A stretch of 64,000 bases of DNA, taken from Doryteuthis pealeii. Lineage: Eukaryota; Mollusca; Cephalopoda; Myopsida; Loliginidae. Numbering within the stretch: position 1 is the stretch's first letter; every line of letters begins with the position of its first letter. The stretch spans positions 25,599,117-25,663,116 of the forward strand of contig CM042181.1 in the NCBI GenBank assembly GCA_023376005.1, given 5' to 3'. Of this stretch, positions 58,801 to 64,000 are shown piece after piece. A program made the position numbers and the translations under genes. The notes beneath the pieces were generated by a model. It saw nothing but the letters and a program-made list of their open reading frames with translations, had not been told where the DNA came from and made no database searches.

Positions 58801-61800
58801 TCTAAAATGCATGTGGGATTTCAAAATATCAGTTCGTTAAAATGGCAGTGGTTGGATTTCAAATGATTATATCAGGTTCCTAAAATTGGAAGTGTGGGAA
58901 TTTCAAATGATATATCAGGTTCTAAACTGGCAGTTGTGGGATTTCAAATGATATATCAGGTTTCTAAAATGGCAGTGTGGGATTTCAAATGATATATCAG
59001 GTTCTAAAATGGCAGTGTGGATTTCAAATGATATATCAGGGTCTTAAAATGGCAGCTGTGGGATTTCAAATGATTATCAGGTTCTTAAAATGGCAGGTTT
59101 TTTCCGGATGGATTTCAAAATGATAAGATCAGGTTCTAAAATCGTGCACGTGTGATTCAAATGATATATCAGGTTTCTAAAATGCCAGTGTGGGAATTTC
59201 AAATGATATATCCAGGTTCTAAAATGGCCAGTGTGGGATTCTCAAACTGATATATTCAGGTTTCTAAAATACGCAGTGTGGATTTCCAAAATGATGATAT
59301 ACAGGTTCTTAAATGCAGTGTAGGGATTTCACAATGATACTAGTCAGGTTTCTAAAATGGCAGTGTGGGATTTCAATATGAATATCAGTTCTAAAATGGC
59401 CAGTGTGGGATTTCAAATGATATATCAGGTTCTTAAAATGGCCAGTGTTTGTGGGAGATTCAAATTTTTGAAATTTGTTAATTTATCAGGTTCTAAAAAT
59501 GCTTGTGTGGATTTCAAATGATAATTCCAGGTTCTAAAAATGCAGTGTGGTCATTTCAATTGATATATTCTCAGGTCAAAAATTGGGCAGTGTGGGATTT
59601 TCAAAGATATACAGCGTTCATAAAATGGCAGTGTGCGCGATTTCCAAATGATATATTCAGGTGCTAAAATGGCAGTGTGGGATACAAATATATATCAGGT
59701 TCTAAACATGGCCAGTTGCTCGGATTTCAAGATGATTATATCAGGTTCTACAAGGCCAGCTGTGGGATTATCCAAATGATATATCAGGTTCTAAACATGG
59801 CAGTGGTGGGATTCAAATGATATATCAGGTTCTAAAATGCAACGTGTGGGATTCAAAAGATATATCCACGTTCTTAAAAATGGCAGTGTGGGATTTCAAA
59901 TGATATATCACGTTCTAAAAAATGCAGGATGGGATTTCAAATGATAATATCAGGTTCTAAAATGGCAGTGTGGGATTTCAAATGATATATCAGGTTCTAA
60001 AATGGCCAGTGTGGGATTTCAAATGATATATCAGGTTTCTAAAAGGCAGTGTGGGATTTCAAATGCATATATCAGGTTCTAAAAACATGGAGTGTGGGAT
60101 GTCAAATTGATATTATTCACGGTTCTAAAATGGCAGTGTGGGATTTCAAATGATATCATCAGGTTCTAAAAATGCAGTGTGGATCAAATGATATATCAGG
60201 TTCTAAAAATGGCAGTGTGGGGATTTCAAATGATATATCAGGTTCTAAAATGGCCAGTGTGGGATTTCAAATGATATACAGGTTTCTAAAAATGGCAGTG
60301 TGGGATTTCAATGGATATATCAGGTTCTAAAATGGCAGTGTGGGTTTCAAATGATATATAGGTTCTAAAATGGCATGTGTGGGATTTCAAAATGATATAT
60401 CAGGTTCTAAAATGGCAGTGTGGATTTTTGATGTTCTATGGCAGGTGGGATTCAAAGGTTCTAAAAATGGCAGATGTTGGGATTTCAAAATGCAGTTCTG
60501 CATGTGGATTTCAAATGATATATCAGTTCTAAAATGGCCAGTGTGGGATTTCAAATGATAATCACGTTCTAAATGGCAGTGTGGGATTTCAAATGATATA
60601 TCAGGTTCTAAAATGGCAGTGTGGGATTTCAAATGATATATCAGGTTCTAAAATGGCAGTGTGGGATTTCAAATGATATATCAGGTTCTAAAAATGGCAG
60701 TGTGGATTTCAAATGATATATCAGGTTCTAAAATGGCAGTGTGGGGATTTCAAATGATATATCAGGTTCTAAAATGGCAGTGTGGATTTCAAATGATATA
60801 TCAGGTTCTAAAAATGGCAGTGTGGGATTTCAAATGATATATCAGGTTCTAAAATGCAGTGTGGGATTTCAAATGATATATCAGTTCAAAATGCAGTGTG
60901 GGATTTCAAATGATATATCAGGTTCTAAAATGGCAGTGTGGATTTCAAATGATATATCAGGTTCTAAAATGGCAGTGTGGGATTTCAAATGATATATCAG
61001 GTTCTAAAATGGCAGTGTGGGATTTCAAATGATATATCAGGTTCTAAAATGGCAGTGTGGGATTTCAAATGATATATCAGGTCTAAAAGGCAGTGTGGAT
61101 TTCAAATGATCAGGTTCTAAAAATGGCAGTGTGGATTTCAAATGATATATCACGTTCTAAATGCAGTGTGGGGTTCTAAAATGGCAGTGTGGATTTCAAA
61201 TGAATCAGGTTCTAAAATGGCAGTGTGGGATTTCAAATGATATATCAGGTTCTAAAATGCAGTGTGGGATTTCAAATGAATATATCAGGTTCTTAAAATG
61301 GCAGTGTGGGATTTCAAATATATATCATTTCTAAATGCAGTGTGGATTTCAAATGATATATCAGGTTCTAAAATGGCAAAATGGCAGTGTGGATTTCAAA
61401 TGATATATCAGGTTCTAAAATGGCAGTGTGGGATTTCAAATGATATATCAGGTTCTAAAATGCAGTGTGGGATTTCAAATGATATATCAGTTCTAAAATG
61501 GCAGTGTGGGATTTCAAATGATATATCAGGTTTCTAAAATGGCAGTGTGGGATTTCAAATGATATATCAGTTCTAAAAATGGCAGTGTGGATTTCAAATG
61601 ATATATCAGGTTCTAAAATGGCAGTGTGGGATTCAAATGATATATCAGGTTCTAAAATGGCAGTGTGGGATTTCAAATGATATATCAGGTTCTAAAATGG
61701 CAGTGTGGGATTTCAAATGATATATCACTAAAATGGCAGTGTGGATTTCAAATGATATATCACGTTCTAAAATGGCAGTGTGGATTCAAATGATATATCT

Positions 61801-62553
61801 TCAAAATGCATGGGATTTCAAATGATATATCACGTTCTAAAATGGCAGTGTGGATTTCATATCAGGTTCTAAAAGGCAGTGTTTCAAAATGATATATCAT
61901 CTCAGTGTGGGATTTCAAATGATATATCAGGTTCTAAAATGGCAGTGTGGGATTTCAAAATGATATATCACGTTCTAAAATGGCTCAAATGATATATCAG
62001 GTTCTAAATGCAGTGTGGATTTCAAATGATATATCAGGTTCTAAAAAGGCAGTGTGGGATTATCAAATGATATATCAGGTTCTAAAATGGCAGTGGATTT
62101 CAAATGATATTTCTAAAATGGGATTTCAATATATATCAGGTCAAAATGCAGTGTGGGATTTCAAATGATATATCAGGCAGTGTGGGATTTCAAATGATAT
62201 ATCAGGTTCAAAATGGCAAGTGTGGGATTTCAAATGATATATCACGTTCTAAAATGGCAGTGTGGGATTTCAAATGATATATCACGTTCTAAAATGGCAG
62301 TGTGGGATTTCAAATGATTATATCACGTTCTAAAAATGGCAGTGTGGGATTTCAAATGATATATCACGTTCTAAAATGGCAGTGTGGGATTTCAAATGAT
62401 ATATCACGTTCTAAAATGGCAGTGTGGGTTTCAAATGATATATCACGTTCTAAAATGCAGTGTGGGATTTCAAATGATATATCACGTTCTAAATGGCAGT
62501 GTGGGATTTCAAATGATATATCCCAATTAGAATTTCCATTGCCATTTTAAAGC
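52880..62553 (+). repeat. 40-bp satellite array, ~240 monomers
   Basis: Consensus reads TTCTAAAATGGCAGTGTGGG then ATTTCAAATGATATATCACG. There are three subfamilies: A (TTCGAAGGTGG... CAATTGGGATATGACG), B (TTCTAAAATGG... ATATATCACG) and C (same but ATCAGG). Blocks: diverged edge units 52.88-53.12; mostly A to 54.35; B/C to 55.48; mainly A to 58.11; B to 58.58; C to ~61.7 with B islands; C then B to 62.52. The unit is not a multiple of three, so its open frames are not genes. Confidence 0.95.
62522..62553 (-). repeat. Terminal inverted monomer of the satellite
   Basis: The last ~32 bp read, on the minus strand, AAAATGGCAATGGAAATTCT then AATTGGGATA, which is an A-type monomer in the opposite orientation to the rest of the array. 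Confidence 0.6.
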
Positions 62554-62555
62554 CA

Positions 62556-62928
62556 AGTATCCCAATGTTTTCTAAAGAAAGAAAGAAAAAAAACCCCAAA
62601 AACAAAACAAACTTTTATATGTTCTTTTGAGCGGTATATATAAATCAAATTTTAACTAAGTTTTAAACTCAAAAATCAAAATTCAGATTTTGTTGTAAAC
62701 ATAGTAAAAATAATTGCTTGCGGTCTTTATTTGTAGTCATAAAATTTTAATGGGGCTTTTAAACATGAAAATTTTCCTCGGGCATTTCACATTGAAAAAT
62801 CACTTGATAATCTATTAACCTACCTGTGGGCTTGTGACTAAACTCATCAGTGGGCACCACATTTATTGAAATTACATTACAGCGGCCCCATATTCTTATC
62901 CGGGTCCTAAACTTATGGTTTTGAATAT
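62556..62928. other. Unique-looking DNA between satellite and MITE
   Basis: A 103-codon minus-strand frame (62759-63070) crosses into the MITE and has no recognisable domain, so I do not call it a gene. Confidence 0.5.
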
Positions 62929-62929
62929 A

Positions 62930-63341
62930 CGCGCGATACCTTGAATTACGAATTTTCAGAGTTACTCGATCGATTTTTTGCTTTGAGTAAAAAGTTAAAA
63001 ATTTTATATACGAGTGAGCTTCAGATACGCTTATGTTAATAAATTCACTAAAAATATTTAAGTTTTCCAATTTATTAAGCCAACGAAAAATATTATTTAT
63101 ATAAAAACAAACATTAAATCCTATTACAGCACGTAATTAATTACATTCTATTTCATTGTTTTTATCCAATGAAGTGCTATTTGTCTTAAGAAAGCATAAC
63201 AAAAATTAGGGTATTTTTGGGGCGTAGGTAGAAACGAAATAATTACATTTCAGTTTATTTCAGTGGGGAAAATTGATTTGATATGCGAGGAAATTGATTT
63301 ACGAGCAGAACGAATTCAACTCGTAATTCAAGGTACCGCTG
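62930..63341. mobile_element. pogo/mariner-like MITE between TA dinucleotides
   Basis: Left end CGCGCGATACCTTGAATTAC, right end the complement of CAGCGGTACCTTGAATTACG, each flanked by TA. This terminal motif followed by CTCGTAAAT-type sequence is familiar from pogo/Tigger-like elements. No transposase frame. Confidence 0.65.
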
Positions 63342-63531
63342 TATTATATAATGAACTACTAATCAATTTAAAGTTGACCCTCAGATACCCATGGGCCATA
63401 GGCCAACTATGTCTACTGGTGAATATGGCCGATTTGTTCTAAGCTAATTTTTAGTTTTGTATTTTAATCAAATATTGCAGTTAATTAGATATTTCGAATT
63501 TTTGAAATAAAATTGTAATAGTGATACTCAC

Positions 63532-63612
63532 CGACGACAACCAAGAGGAAAATGAACAAAAATCCGAGGAGATGTTTGCAATCCATTATTATTATTATTA
63601 TTTTCTATAAAT
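63532..63612 (-). CDS. Signal-peptide exon with acceptor and donor sites (phase 1)
   Basis: On the minus strand, TTTTTCTTTTCAG ends at 63613 and is followed by a short leader and ATG at 63586. The reading is M-D-C-K-H-L-L-G-F-L-F-I-F-L-L-V-V-V, then one G, then GTGAGTAT. This is a short charged n-region, a ~13-residue hydrophobic core, and a consensus donor in phase 1. The acceptor upstream of the ATG implies a separate 5' UTR exon beyond it. Signal-peptide exons ending in phase 1 are common in animal secreted-protein genes. No coding exon is visible between this and 30588, so the next exon may be the Met-rich exon 33 kb away (G + AA gives Glu) or the Tyr-rich exon 48 kb away (G + AT gives Asp). 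The pairing is inferred; the exon itself is well supported. Confidence 0.65.
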
Positions 63613-63724
63613 CTGAAAAGAAAAATGTTTTAATGGTGATCTAAATGTTCATATTTAGACAACAAAGAAACATATATCTTGTTTTCTTTTTAAAATTCTA
63701 ATGTTTTATATTCTTATATCAAAA

Positions 63725-63726
<2 letters not shown>

Positions 63727-63755
<29 letters not shown>

Positions 63756-63756
63756 A

Positions 63757-63791
<35 letters not shown>
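63727..63791. repeat. (TA)n-(TG)n-(TA)n compound microsatellite
   Basis: TA run, a short TG run, then TA again, ~100 bp 5' of the signal-peptide exon on the minus strand. Confidence 0.95.
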
Positions 63792-64000
63792 GGACTGGCA
63801 AACTGAGCTTAAAATGCGTTTTTGACAAAATGACTTTAGCCCCCCTACAGAAAATAATTTATCAAAAATCAGGAAATTATCGGATTTTAATGAAATTTTC
63901 AGTGTTTATGTATCATTGAATGATCTTTATAATGCATTATTTATTTTATTTCAAAACTTTCTCATTTATTTTAGGTCACTTAATTTTGACCCCCCTTATG

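Noticed and set aside
52787..62550. Many 60-170 codon frames across the satellite on both strands
   Set aside because: They come from a 40-bp repeat that is open when three units (120 bp) are read in series. They change frame at every indel and have no flanking unique coding sequence.
52880..62553. CRISPR-like regular repeats
   Set aside because: Units are contiguous with no spacers, and the DNA is from an animal genome; this is a satellite.
1..64000. Assignment to octopus or squid
   Set aside because: LINE and tRNA-SINE content would allow it, but very abundant octopus/squid interspersed repeats that I would expect in 64 kb were not seen. The host is left open.

Overview
This is nuclear DNA from an animal. 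It is AT-rich and intron-containing, with long (TA)n microsatellites, tRNA-derived SINEs, decayed non-LTR retrotransposon 3' ends, MITEs, a solo LTR and a 9.7-kb satellite array. The retroelement families suggest a marine invertebrate, possibly a lophotrochozoan. The species cannot be fixed from sequence alone. Very common octopus/squid repeats that I would expect in 64 kb were not seen, so I do not call it a cephalopod.

Only three stretches look like genuine protein-coding exons, all on the minus strand. (1) 12453-15019 is a large terminal exon for a Tyr/Ser/Pro/Met-rich repetitive protein with dibasic cleavage-like sites. (2) 27217-30588 is a large terminal exon for an extremely Met-rich protein made of about 30 copies of a 28-residue unit; as written it is broken by two single-G deletions. 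(3) 63532-63612 is a small exon holding the 5' end of an ORF, with a clear signal peptide, a splice acceptor before it and a GTGAGT donor after it. The donor is phase 1, and both large exons begin after a plausible acceptor that also needs phase 1. The signal exon could therefore feed either large exon, which would imply very long introns or alternative terminal exons. Everything else I can identify is repeat.

Layout: 0.1-7.7 kb is a cluster of foldback (inverted-repeat) elements set in (TA)n tracts, with a hAT-type MITE and SINEs. 7.7-12.4 kb holds a LINE fragment with a C2H2 finger, a (GTCA)n minisatellite and a diverged copy of the 3.1-3.8 kb block. 12.4-15.0 kb is the Tyr-rich exon. 15.3-16.0 kb is a 725-bp palindrome. 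16-27 kb is repeats and AT-rich DNA. 27.2-30.6 kb is the Met-rich exon. 31-37 kb contains four MITEs. 37.7-47 kb is LTR-like units, a 949-bp solo LTR with CTAG duplications, tRNA-like SINEs and LINE ends. 47-52 kb is AT-rich DNA with another foldback and MITE. 52.9-62.55 kb is a 40-bp satellite in blocks of subfamilies. 62.9-63.3 kb is a pogo/mariner-like MITE, followed by the signal-peptide exon.

The most interesting signal is a set of hammerhead-ribozyme-like motifs. The palindrome at 15.3-16.0 kb carries one complete hammerhead in each arm, in opposite orientation: a CTGATGA core, 4-bp stem II, GAAA, 4-bp stem III and 5-bp stem I. Further complete or one-base-decayed motifs lie at 5.88-5.97, 6.05-6.09 and 46.79-46.83 kb, most of them beside (TA)n tracts. 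Hammerheads are known in Penelope-like elements and retrozymes, so these foldbacks are probably non-autonomous relatives. A second notable signal is several MITEs with GG...CC termini and 8-bp target duplications.
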